Assembly (NCBI GenBank): GCA_019454185.1
Contig: CP075368.1
Location: forward strand, 1,798,001-1,862,000
Source of the DNA: Phycisphaeraceae bacterium
Lineage (GTDB): Bacteria; Planctomycetota; Phycisphaerae; Phycisphaerales; UBA1924
Length of the DNA: 64,000 nt
Direction of reading: 5' to 3'
Part shown: positions 25,927 through 34,089 of the stretch, piece by piece
Numbering within the stretch: the first letter of the stretch is position 1
How the letters are laid out: the number at the start of each line of letters is the position of its first letter
Program-made: the position numbers and the translations under genes
Notes under the pieces: model-generated
Seen by the model: only the letters and a program-made list of their open reading frames with translations
Databases searched by the model: none
Told to the model about the DNA's origin: nothing

Positions 25927-27777
25927 GTGAAGACCGACCCGAGCCACACCGACGATCGCGACCGCGTCAGAGACGCGTCGGACATCGTTCGTCTCATCGG
26001 CGAGCACCTCCAACTCAAGCCGAAGGGGCGAGAGTACGTCGGCCTCTGCCCCTTCCACGACGACCACAAGCCGTCGATGAATGTCGTGCCCCAGAAACAG
26101 ATCTTCCACTGCTTCTCATGCGGCGCGGGAGGAGATGTCTTCACCTTCGTCCAGAAGTTCCACAAGATGGACTTCCGAGAATCGCTGGAGTATCTCGCGG
26201 AGCGAGCTGGCATCGCGCTCACCCGCAGATCCATGCTGCAGACACAGCAGGAAGCCGACTCCCCCGCTCCTTCGCCGCGTGCGGCGATGCTCCGCGCGTG
26301 CCGCTCCGCGAACGACTTCTTCATCACCGTTCTCAAGCGTCCCGACCTCGGGGCGATGGCCCGTGGCGTGATCGCGAACCGGGGCCTTTCGGCCGAAACC
26401 GTGGAGACTTTCGGCATCGGTGCCAGCCCGGATCGCTGGGACGGCTTGCTTCTCACGCTGCAATCTCGAGACCTCAACGTCGAGCCATACATCGCAGCGG
26501 GCCTGCTCAAACGTCGCGAGAACGGATCCGGGCTGTACGACGCCTTCAGGAACCGACTCATGTTTCCGATCCACGACCAGATCGGTCGTGTGGTCGCCTT
26601 CGGCGCACGCCGGATCGACGATGCCGACGAGCCCAAGTACCTGAACAGCCCCGAGTCATCTCTCTTCGACAAATCGTCGACCCTCTACGCGCTTCACCTT
26701 GCTTCGAGGGCCATCCAAAGAGAGCGGGTGGCGATCGTGACCGAAGGGTACATGGATGCCATCGCCTGCCACCAGGGCGGTTTCCAGAACACTGTGGCCA
26801 CGCTGGGCACAGCGCTGACGCGCAAGCACGCCGCCGTTCTGAAGCGCCTCTGCGACACCGTCGTGCTCCTGTTCGACAGCGACGATGCCGGGCAGCGTGC
26901 CGCAGACCGAGCCATCGAGATCCTCCTCGGCGAGTTCCTTGATGTTCGCGTCGCGACTCTCGCCCCGCACACGACCGCGAAAGATCCTGATGAACTGCTG
27001 AAGCAGCCCGGAGGCGCAGACACATTCAAGCGAGTCCTCAACAGCGCGACCGATCTGATCGAGTTCCGTTTCGCCCGTCTCCGCGCCCGACTCTCCGGCG
27101 CGGGGCTCGCGCAGCTCGACCGGGCTGTCCGAGATGAACTCGGGCGTCTTGCCGAGCTCGGGATGGACCGCCTCGACCCGATTCGACGCCAGTTGATCAT
27201 CCGTCGGCTGGCAGAGGTGACCGGTCTTGATGCACGATCGATCGGAGCCGCGATCCCGTCTGGACGCGCCGCTCGCTCGGATGCCGGCTCACAAGAATCA
27301 GCCGCCGAACAGCTCGCAGCGAGAGAGATCGCGAGGGTGGCGATCGGTCCCACAGAGTCACTCGTCGGATGCCTGCTCGCTGAGCCCTCGCTCTGGGATA
27401 TGCTGAGCGATGAGGATCGCGACCTCATGAAGTGCTCTGCCTACCGTTGGCCCGTGATCGAGAAGCTCACTCACATGCTGCTGCAAGCCGCCGTCGACGG
27501 GACTCAGCCCGGGCTGACGTTCGTCCTCGGAAGCAAGGATGCAGAAGGCCTCCACGCCGCAGCGGTCTCTTTGTCCCAGCGCATCGAGCAGGACACAGGC
27601 AGCGACCCCGCGAGACTCAGGGCTCACTTTGAGGGCTGCCTGCTGACCTCTCGAAAGTCGCGAGCTCGTGTCAAGTTGGACTCTGTGGATGACCTCGCTG
27701 CGCGCCTGGAAGCAAATCGGCGCGCAAGGGCAGAGCTCGGCGATGACATGCGTATCCTCCCGAGAAGCATGAACTGA
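25927..27777 (+). CDS. dnaG: DNA primase
   Basis: 616 residues from a GTG at 25927 with AAGGA just upstream (an upstream TTG would add 19 residues). The CHC2 zinc finger is at about 41-65 (CPFHDDHKPSMN ... FHCFSCGAGGD). The TOPRIM domain lies around 250-330 with TEGYMDAIACHQGG (catalytic Glu) and LLFDSDDAGQRAADRAIE (DxD). The C-terminal helicase-binding region is present (ESLVGCLLAEPSLWDML). Synthesises RNA primers at the replication fork. It is followed by rpoD, the conserved dnaG-rpoD order. Confidence 0.96.
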   Translation: MKTDPSHTDDRDRVRDASDIVRLIGEHLQLKPKGREYVGLCPFHDDHKPSMNVVPQKQIFHCFSCGAGGDVFTFVQKFHKMDFRESLEYLAERAGIALTRRSMLQTQQEADSPAPSPRAAMLRACRSANDFFITVLKRPDLGAMARGVIANRGLSAETVETFGIGASPDRWDGLLLTLQSRDLNVEPYIAAGLLKRRENGSGLYDAFRNRLMFPIHDQIGRVVAFGARRIDDADEPKYLNSPESSLFDKSSTLYALHLASRAIQRERVAIVTEGYMDAIACHQGGFQNTVATLGTALTRKHAAVLKRLCDTVVLLFDSDDAGQRAADRAIEILLGEFLDVRVATLAPHTTAKDPDELLKQPGGADTFKRVLNSATDLIEFRFARLRARLSGAGLAQLDRAVRDELGRLAELGMDRLDPIRRQLIIRRLAEVTGLDARSIGAAIPSGRAARSDAGSQESAAEQLAAREIARVAIGPTESLVGCLLAEPSLWDMLSDEDRDLMKCSAYRWPVIEKLTHMLLQAAVDGTQPGLTFVLGSKDAEGLHAAAVSLSQRIEQDTGSDPARLRAHFEGCLLTSRKSRARVKLDSVDDLAARLEANRRARAELGDDMRILPRSMN

Positions 27778-27848
27778 TCACGTTCCCCGCCGCCGGTCAG
27801 TTGCGATGGCGCACCGGCAGTGCCTGATGTGTTGAGAGGAAACGGCCG

Positions 27849-29972
27849 ATGCGAGCCACGCAAGGAACGAGCGGCACTAAGAAACCAGCCAAGAGCCATC
27901 GCTCGACGAAGCAGGTCGATGCGGCCCTGCTCGTCACGGGCATGCACCCCGCTGTCGCGGAGTTGCTGTCCCTCTCCGCCACACGCGGGTGGATGGCATA
28001 CGAGGAACTCAACAACACGATCCCGGACGAGGTTGTCGCGCCGGAGCCGATCGACGAGCTCCTCTGCGTCTGCGACCGACTCGGGCTCGAACTGATCGAT
28101 GAACTCGAGTTTCGCGCCCGCCTCCACCGAGAGTCCCTCGCGCGTGGCGAAGAACCGAACCACAACGCCCTCTCCCGCGCGCCGATGGCGGGCGTCACAG
28201 GGAGCATCCGCCAGTTCCGCGCCATGAGCGTCGCGGGCGGCGAACGCTCGGATGAGGCCGCCGCGCTCTCGAAGCAACCGACCGCGGACGGACGCCCACT
28301 CACACAAGCGGAGCTCGACGTCGCCGAAGCCGAGGCGATGGACGAGGCGGCTCTGGCCCGCGAACTCGAAGAGGCTGCGTCAGAAGAAGCGGGCGCGAAG
28401 CGGATCGACGACCCGGTTCGGATGTACCTCACGCAGATGGGGTCGATCCCGCTGCTGACACGCGACGAGGAGATCCGCCTCGCGAAGAAGATCGAGACCA
28501 CGCGGATGATCTTCAGGCGTCGCTGCCTCGAATCTGATTACGTCGTCAAGCAGGCGGTCGATACACTCCGTCTGGTGGACGCGGGTGACCTTCCCTTCGA
28601 TCGAACTATGAGGATCTCGACGGCGGAAGCGAACGCAAAGGACAAGATTGCCCGTCGGATCCCCGCGAACCTGAGAACCATCGAGAAACTGCTCGACATG
28701 AACGCCGCCGACTGGGATCTGCTCGAAGCGGCCCGAAAGTCCCGACGAACAAAGGACACGGAAGCGATCAGGCAACGCATGAGCGACCGTCGCCGACGCA
28801 TGGCGGCACTCACGGAGGAACTCTCGCTCCGCACCGGTCGCATCATCCCCCTTATGAGGAAGCTCCGCTCGATCGCGATGAAGATGGACTCGCTGAAGAA
28901 AGAGGCCGACCGCCTCCAGAGCGAAGGAAAGTCGCACGCCGAGGATCTCGATGTCCTCTCGGACGAGCTCGACGGGCTCAGGGCGCTCGTCCTCGAAGAG
29001 CCGGACGAACTGGCCTCTCGCGTCAAGAACATCGGCTCTGTCTTCTGGGAGTACGAACAGGCAAAGCGAGACCTCTCCGGAGGCAACCTCCGACTCGTCG
29101 TCTCGATCGCGAAGAAGTATCGCAACCGCGGGCTCTCCTTTCTCGACGTGATCCAGGAAGGCAACACCGGCCTGATGAGAGCTGTTGATAAGTACGAGTA
29201 CAAGCGGGGCTACAAGTTCAGCACCTACGCCACGTGGTGGATCCGCCAGGCGATCACCCGAGCCATCGCGGACCACGCCCGCACGATCCGGATCCCCGTC
29301 CACATGATCGAGACCATGTCTCGTCTCCGCAACATCCAGAAGCAGTTCCTCCAGGAGACCGGGCAGGAGCCGACGATTGAGGAGCTCGCCGACCGCGCGA
29401 AGATGTCCGTCTCCGAGGTCCGGCGCGTGATGAAGGTGAGCCGCCACCCGGTCTCGCTCGATCGCCCCGTCGGCGAGAGCGAGGACTCCTACTTCGGCGA
29501 CTTCATTGAAGACGACCGGGCCGCCCCGCCCGCCGACACCGCCGCTCAGGAGATGCTCAAGAACCGCATCGAGCAGGTGCTCAAGACGCTGACCTACCGC
29601 GAGCGAGAGATCATCAAGCTCCGATACGGGATCGGCGATGGGTACACGTACACACTCGAAGAGGTCGGCCGGATCTTCAAGGTCACAAGAGAGCGTGTGC
29701 GCCAGGTCGAGGCCAAGGCCATCCGCAAGCTGCAGCACCCGGTCCGCGCCCGCAAGCTCCACGGGTTCGTCGATGGCTCTGTCTACCGCGAGATTCGCCC
29801 CGATGCCGCCGGTGGCAACCCCTCGGCTGTTCAGGGAACAGGCCCAGGAACAGGCCAGAACGGGGGACATCGCGCCGGCGCCCCCGGCACTGGCCCCAAC
29901 GGTTCGCCCGGGCATGTCCCCTTCGCCCAAGAGGGCTTCAGGGACGACTTCATCGACGATACCGACGACTGA
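27849..29972 (+). CDS. rpoD: Major sigma-70 factor of RNA polymerase
   Basis: 707 residues from an ATG preceded by GAGGAAA. Region 1.1-like N-terminus, region 1.2 at [22 protein letters not shown], a large charged non-conserved insert, region 2 ([53 protein letters not shown]), region 3 and region 4 with the -35-binding HTH ([20 protein letters not shown]). An unusual feature is a tail of about 75 residues after region 4, Gly/Pro-rich ([22 protein letters not shown]) and ending in an acidic DDFIDDTDD. This tail is not part of the usual RpoD. Confidence 0.95.
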   Translation: MRATQGTSGTKKPAKSHRSTKQVDAALLVTGMHPAVAELLSLSATRGWMAYEELNNTIPDEVVAPEPIDELLCVCDRLGLELIDELEFRARLHRESLARGEEPNHNALSRAPMAGVTGSIRQFRAMSVAGGERSDEAAALSKQPTADGRPLTQAELDVAEAEAMDEAALARELEEAASEEAGAKRIDDPVRMYLTQMGSIPLLTRDEEIRLAKKIETTRMIFRRRCLESDYVVKQAVDTLRLVDAGDLPFDRTMRISTAEANAKDKIARRIPANLRTIEKLLDMNAADWDLLEAARKSRRTKDTEAIRQRMSDRRRRMAALTEELSLRTGRIIPLMRKLRSIAMKMDSLKKEADRLQSEGKSHAEDLDVLSDELDGLRALVLEEPDELASRVKNIGSVFWEYEQAKRDLSGGNLRLVVSIAKKYRNRGLSFLDVIQEGNTGLMRAVDKYEYKRGYKFSTYATWWIRQAITRAIADHARTIRIPVHMIETMSRLRNIQKQFLQETGQEPTIEELADRAKMSVSEVRRVMKVSRHPVSLDRPVGESEDSYFGDFIEDDRAAPPADTAAQEMLKNRIEQVLKTLTYREREIIKLRYGIGDGYTYTLEEVGRIFKVTRERVRQVEAKAIRKLQHPVRARKLHGFVDGSVYREIRPDAAGGNPSAVQGTGPGTGQNGGHRAGAPGTGPNGSPGHVPFAQEGFRDDFIDDTDD

Positions 29973-30027
29973 TCAGCCCGATTGACGGCAACCCGAACAT
30001 CGCTACCCTATCGGTGCGAGTAGTTCG

Positions 30028-30145
30028 CGCGTGATGGGGAGTAGCCTCCCGCAGTCAAGCGGGCAGGAGCCGGTCGTCAACACGGGGAAGGACTCCAACC
30101 CCCGGCCGCTCCTTGCGTGAAGAACGCACAGGCAAGACCACACGG
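30028..30145 (+). promoter_or_regulatory. yybP-ykoY (manganese) riboswitch
   Basis: The 5' UTR of the TerC-family gene contains the conserved pieces of this class in order: GGGGAGUAG at 30036-30044, a paired arm (CUCCCGC ... GCGGGCAGGAG), the GUCGUCAACA loop near 30074 and GGCAAGACC at 30131-30139, with a closing P1 helix (CGUG 30030-30033 with CACG near 30141). Members bind Mn2+ and switch on metal-export genes. Further downstream, the ACTCCCC just before the start codon is complementary to the GGGGAGT of the aptamer, which could provide the off/on switch by masking or freeing the start region (inference). Confidence 0.85.
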
Positions 30146-30192
30146 CGGTTTCCGTCGTCGGTCTCTTGCGCGCACGCAGAAAGCACTCCCCA

Positions 30193-31347
30193 ATGAATGA
30201 TCTTGTCTCCGGCCTCGCAGCCGTCACGCTCCCCGCGGCTTCCCACCCCGGGGTCGTCTGGCTCTATATCGCGTTCGTCGCGATGGTGCTCGTCTTTCTC
30301 GCCCTTGACCTGGGCGTCTTCCACAGGCACGCCCATGAGGTCAAGGTCAAAGAGGCGATCACATGGACGATCGTCTGGGTCGTCTGCGCCATGCTCTTCA
30401 ACGTGGGCGTCTACTTCATCTACGAGAACCACGTGCTCGGAATCGGACGCGATGTCCAGCAACTCGGCGCGGCAGCGCGAGACGTGGGCGGAGCCGAGGC
30501 CGCGAAGCTCTTCTTCACGGGGTACATCGTCGAGAAATCGCTCTCGATGGACAATGTGTTCGTCATCGCGATGATCTTCACCTACTTCGGCGTCCCCGCC
30601 AAGTACCAGCACCGCGTGCTCTTCTGGGGCATCATCGGCGCGCTCCTGATGCGCGGCCTCATGATCGGCGTCGGTGCCGCCCTCATCGCGAAGTTCACCT
30701 GGATCGTTTACGTCTTCGGCGGGTTCCTCATCCTGAGCGCCCTCAAGATGGCGGTGATCAAGAGCGAGAACGTCGATCCGAACAACAACCCCGCCGTCAA
30801 ACTCGTCCGCCGAATGATCCCGGTCACGCCCCACTACGACGGACAGAAGTTCTTCACCAACTGGAACGGGCATCGCGCCGCGACGCCGCTGTTCCTGACG
30901 CTCGTCCTCGTCGAGTTCACGGACCTCATCTTCGCCGTGGACTCGATCCCCGCGATCTTCGCGATCACGGCGGACCCCTTCATCGTCTTCACCTCCAACG
31001 TCTTCGCAATCCTCGGGCTCCGCGCGCTCTACTTCTGTCTCGCCAACATGATCTCGGCATTCCGCTACCTGAAGCCCGCGCTCATCCTCGTGCTCGCGTT
31101 CGTCGGCGTCAAGATGCTGCTCGTCCACACCGAGTTCAAGATCCCGAACTCCGTCTCGCTCGCCGTCATCATCTCACTCCTCGGCATCGCGGTCTTCGCC
31201 TCGTGGCTCATCCCCGCGAAGCCCGGAGAAGAGCACGAACTCCCCGGCCCCGAAGGCATCCTCGACCCCGCCGCGGCGTTCCGCCGGAAGCCCAAGGACA
31301 CACCCGCGCCGGCAAGCACCAACGCCCCGGATTCATCCACATCATGA
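30193..31347 (+). CDS. TerC/Alx-family membrane protein (probable manganese exporter)
   Basis: 384 residues, nine or so membrane helices, inner membrane. TerC family motifs: FLALDLGVFHRHAHEVKVKEA, TGYIVEKSLSMDNVFVIAMIF with the conserved Glu/Asp cluster, and VLVEFTDLIFAVDSIPAIFAIT with the second acidic cluster. Recent work on this family (Alx, MeeY/MeeF) points to manganese efflux or metalation of exported proteins; the manganese riboswitch upstream supports that here. A hydrophilic Pro-rich tail follows the last helix. ATG 30193 lies just after the ACTCCCCA element; the frame is open further up but overlaps the riboswitch. Confidence 0.92.
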   Translation: MNDLVSGLAAVTLPAASHPGVVWLYIAFVAMVLVFLALDLGVFHRHAHEVKVKEAITWTIVWVVCAMLFNVGVYFIYENHVLGIGRDVQQLGAAARDVGGAEAAKLFFTGYIVEKSLSMDNVFVIAMIFTYFGVPAKYQHRVLFWGIIGALLMRGLMIGVGAALIAKFTWIVYVFGGFLILSALKMAVIKSENVDPNNNPAVKLVRRMIPVTPHYDGQKFFTNWNGHRAATPLFLTLVLVEFTDLIFAVDSIPAIFAITADPFIVFTSNVFAILGLRALYFCLANMISAFRYLKPALILVLAFVGVKMLLVHTEFKIPNSVSLAVIISLLGIAVFASWLIPAKPGEEHELPGPEGILDPAAAFRRKPKDTPAPASTNAPDSSTS

Positions 31348-31387
31348 CCTCCCATCTACCGCCACGCACCCCGACGAGCTCGCACGC

Positions 31388-31957
31388 ATGAACTTCGCTG
31401 TCAATTCCGATGTCCTTCTCACGTGCCTGCTCATCGTGCTCGCCCGGGTCACCGACGTCTCACTCGGCACGATCCGCACGATCACCGTCATCAACGGCCT
31501 GCGCGGCGTCTCGTGGATCCTCGGATTCTTCGAGGTCCTCGTATGGATCGTCGTCGTCTCGCGCGTCATCGGCGAAGTCCCGAAGAACCCGCTCTACCCC
31601 GTCGCGTACGCGCTCGGCTTCGCCACCGGAAACTTCATCGGCATCACAATCGAGAGCAAAATCGCCTTCGGCCACCAGGTCGTCCGCGTCTTCACGCGGA
31701 AAGGACCCGAGGTTGTCGGCAAGCTCCGCGAAGACGGCTACGCCGTGACCGAGTTCTCCGGCAGAGGCCGCGACGGGCCCGTCGACATGCTCTTCATCGA
31801 GACAGAACGCCGAACCGCGCGAGAACTCCTCGCCGATGCCCGGAAGCTCGATCCCGATTGCTTCGTGGTCGTCGACGACATTCGTATCGCATCCGCGAAG
31901 CTCGTCGAAGCCCAGCAGCAGTCCGGCGGCTGGCGGTCACAACTCAAACGCAAGTAG
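31388..31957 (+). CDS. UPF0316 (DUF2179/DUF5698) membrane protein
   Basis: 189 residues. Three membrane helices at the N-terminus (LLTCLLIVLARVTDVSLGTI, WILGFFEVLVWIVVVSRVI, YALGFATGNFIGITIESKI) are followed by a C-terminal DUF2179 domain (VRVFTRKGPEVVGKLREDGYAVTEFSG, RELLADARKLDPDCFVVVDDI). UPF0316 proteins are of unknown biochemical function. It lies 40 bp downstream of the TerC-like gene in the same direction and may share its riboswitch-controlled transcript. Confidence 0.85.
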   Translation: MNFAVNSDVLLTCLLIVLARVTDVSLGTIRTITVINGLRGVSWILGFFEVLVWIVVVSRVIGEVPKNPLYPVAYALGFATGNFIGITIESKIAFGHQVVRVFTRKGPEVVGKLREDGYAVTEFSGRGRDGPVDMLFIETERRTARELLADARKLDPDCFVVVDDIRIASAKLVEAQQQSGGWRSQLKRK

Positions 31958-31978
31958 CCGCGCCCGATCAGCACGCGA

Positions 31979-32320
31979 TCACGCGGCCCTTGACGCCCGG
32001 CGCGGCGCATCCGCTCGCACGAATCGGTCCGTCTCCGTCGGCGAGGCCTCGACCATCGAAGACGCCCTCGGCCTCGCACCCTTGTGCTCTACCGACACGT
32101 CCGTGATCGGCCGACCGAGTCTTAACTCCGCCACAAGCTCAAGCTCCGCCTGCAGCCAATCCAGCGTGGGGTTCCCCGGCTTGCAATCACGTGCGATCCA
32201 GATGCGATGCGCGCGATCCCGAATCTGCGCCTCGGTCGGACGCATGAGCTCACGCCCGGACGACTCAACCACCGTGTAGGACATCGCAGGCAACGCCGGC
32301 TGGACTGTCTCGCGATCCAT
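31979..32320 (-). CDS. DUF2934 domain protein
   Basis: 113 residues from the ATG at 32320. The central part (RDRAHRIWIARDCKPGNPTLDWLQAELEL) matches the short DUF2934 motif (RA..IW..RG.P.G....DWL.AE.EL), found in many soil and aquatic bacteria and of unknown function. The flanks are low-complexity. The frame extends upstream to 32446, but composition suggests the start used here. Confidence 0.65.
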   Translation of the reverse strand: MDRETVQPALPAMSYTVVESSGRELMRPTEAQIRDRAHRIWIARDCKPGNPTLDWLQAELELVAELRLGRPITDVSVEHKGARPRASSMVEASPTETDRFVRADAPRRASRAA

Positions 32321-32545
32321 CGTGGCTCTCCGTCTACCGCGCGATTGATCACGCCGGGCCATCACGCCACACGATGTTCGGCAGGCCCGAGAACCCACTT
32401 TCGCCCGATCCGGAATTTCAGAATCGAACGCCCGATTCGCCGGCACCGCCCGCCACCCATGAGTCCCGCAGGCCTCAGATCCAACCCCTGGCAGCCGCCG
32501 GTTGTTCGCGCCCCGATCAATGGACTCCGAGCGATTCTGTACAGC

Positions 32546-33970
32546 TCAGCACTCGCTCACACCCACCGGGATAGCTACCGCCAACCCGCCCTCTGCCGTC
32601 TCCTTGTACTTCGAGTTCATGTCGAGCGCAGTCGCCCACATGGTCCTGATCACATCGTCCAGAGAGACCCGAGCCGCCTTCGCGTCGCCATCCACCGCGA
32701 TATTCGCGGCCGTGATCGCCTTCACAGCCCCCATCGAGTTCCGCTCGATGCACGGCACCTGAACCAGCCCGCCGATCGGGTCGCATGTCATCCCCAGGTG
32801 ATGCTCCATCGCGATCTCCGCCGCCATCAGCGACTGCTCCGGCGACGCCCCCAGCACATGCGCGAGCCCCGCGGCCGCCATCGCGCTCGAAACCCCGATC
32901 TCCGCCTGACACCCCCCCATCGCCGCAGAGATCGTGGCCCCCTGCTTAAAGAGCGACCCGACCTGACCAGCGACGAGCATGAAGTCGATCAGCCCCCTCT
33001 GCGTGCTCTGACAGAATCGGTCGTAGTACATCATCACCGCGGGGATCACCCCCGCCGCACCATTCGTCGGTGCGGTCACCACCCGCCCGAAGCTCGCATT
33101 CTCCTCGTTAACCGCAAGCGCAAAGCAACTCACCCACTTCAGAACCTGCCGAAAGCTCGCTCCGGAACCTCTGACCGCGTCGAACCACGAGTCGATGCTC
33201 TCGTACGTCGCGCCGCCAAGCAGCCGGTCGGCCATCGGCGCGGCACGGCGGCTCACGTTCAACCCGCCAGGCAGCACGCCCGCCGAGTGGCATCCTCGGT
33301 GCATGCACTCTCGCATCACGCTCCAGATCTGCAGCAGCCCCTGATCGATCTCATCGTCCGATCGCCACACACGCTCGTTCGCACGCACGATCGTCGCCAG
33401 ATCGGGCCCGACGCAGTGCCCGAGCCACTGCTCGCCGCTCCCGACCGGATAAGGATGCACAACAACCGGTCCAGACGACGAGCCGCCTCCGGCCCCTTCC
33501 TCGGTAACAAACCCGCCTCCGATCGAGTAGTAAGACCGCTGCACCTCGCGCCCGTCGCTGAGCCGGGCAGTCAGGGTCATCGCGTTCGGGTGCTCAGGCA
33601 GCGAACGGTCATGGAAGACGATCTCACGGGCGGGATCGAATGCCAGCAGGCGGCATCCTCCCAGCATCAGCATCCTGCGTTCCCTGATCGATCGTACCGT
33701 GTGCTCGATCAGCGTCGTATCGCACGTAACTGGGTCCTCGCCGCGAAGCGCGAGGATGACCGCAATATCAGTCCCATGCCCCTTCCCGGTCTTTGACAGC
33801 GAGCCGAAGAGATCGACGCGCACCGACTGAACAGCGTCGAGCCCGCTCGGACCCGCTTCACGCCTGCACAACTCGATGAACCGCTGGGTCGCTCGCCACG
33901 GCCCCATGGTGTGGGAACTCGACGGCCCCACGCCGACCTTGAAGATGTCAAACACACTGATCGGGTCCAC
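32546..33970 (-). CDS. sdaA: L-serine ammonia-lyase (iron-sulfur type)
   Basis: 474 residues, single-chain form. The N-terminal beta domain is recognisable (SVFDIFKVGVGPSSSHTMGPWRA, DLFGSLSKTGKGHGTD), and the alpha domain contains the cluster-binding Cys residues and the VVTAPTNGAAGVIPAV, GGCQAEIGVSSAMAAAG and CDPIGGLVQVPCIERN motifs. It deaminates L-serine to pyruvate using a [4Fe-4S] cluster. Translation starts at a GTG, 120 bp from the divergent copper ATPase gene, with a C-rich tandem repeat between. Confidence 0.95.
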   Translation of the reverse strand: MDPISVFDIFKVGVGPSSSHTMGPWRATQRFIELCRREAGPSGLDAVQSVRVDLFGSLSKTGKGHGTDIAVILALRGEDPVTCDTTLIEHTVRSIRERRMLMLGGCRLLAFDPAREIVFHDRSLPEHPNAMTLTARLSDGREVQRSYYSIGGGFVTEEGAGGGSSSGPVVVHPYPVGSGEQWLGHCVGPDLATIVRANERVWRSDDEIDQGLLQIWSVMRECMHRGCHSAGVLPGGLNVSRRAAPMADRLLGGATYESIDSWFDAVRGSGASFRQVLKWVSCFALAVNEENASFGRVVTAPTNGAAGVIPAVMMYYDRFCQSTQRGLIDFMLVAGQVGSLFKQGATISAAMGGCQAEIGVSSAMAAAGLAHVLGASPEQSLMAAEIAMEHHLGMTCDPIGGLVQVPCIERNSMGAVKAITAANIAVDGDAKAARVSLDDVIRTMWATALDMNSKYKETAEGGLAVAIPVGVSEC

Positions 33971-34021
33971 GGGGCATCAGCGTATGCAGCATCACGCCTG
34001 AGACCTTCCACGCCGATCCAA

Positions 34022-34067
34022 CTCCCCCCACACGCCCCCCCCACACGCCCCCCCCACACGCCCCCAC
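34022..34067. repeat. C-rich 13-bp tandem repeat
   Basis: Two full and one partial copies of ACACGCCCCCCCC (13 bp, at 34030, 34043 and 34056), preceded by CTCCCCCC, fill much of the gap between the divergent sdaA and copA genes. Homopolymer tracts of this kind are prone to slippage and could alter promoter spacing for copA (inference). Confidence 0.8.
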
Positions 34068-34089
34068 TGAGTGCAACAATCACGGAAGC

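Noticed and set aside
28380..29930. Long minus-strand frame (516 codons) opposite rpoD.
   Set aside because: Same reasoning: exact antisense of conserved sigma-70 regions, no recognisable domain.
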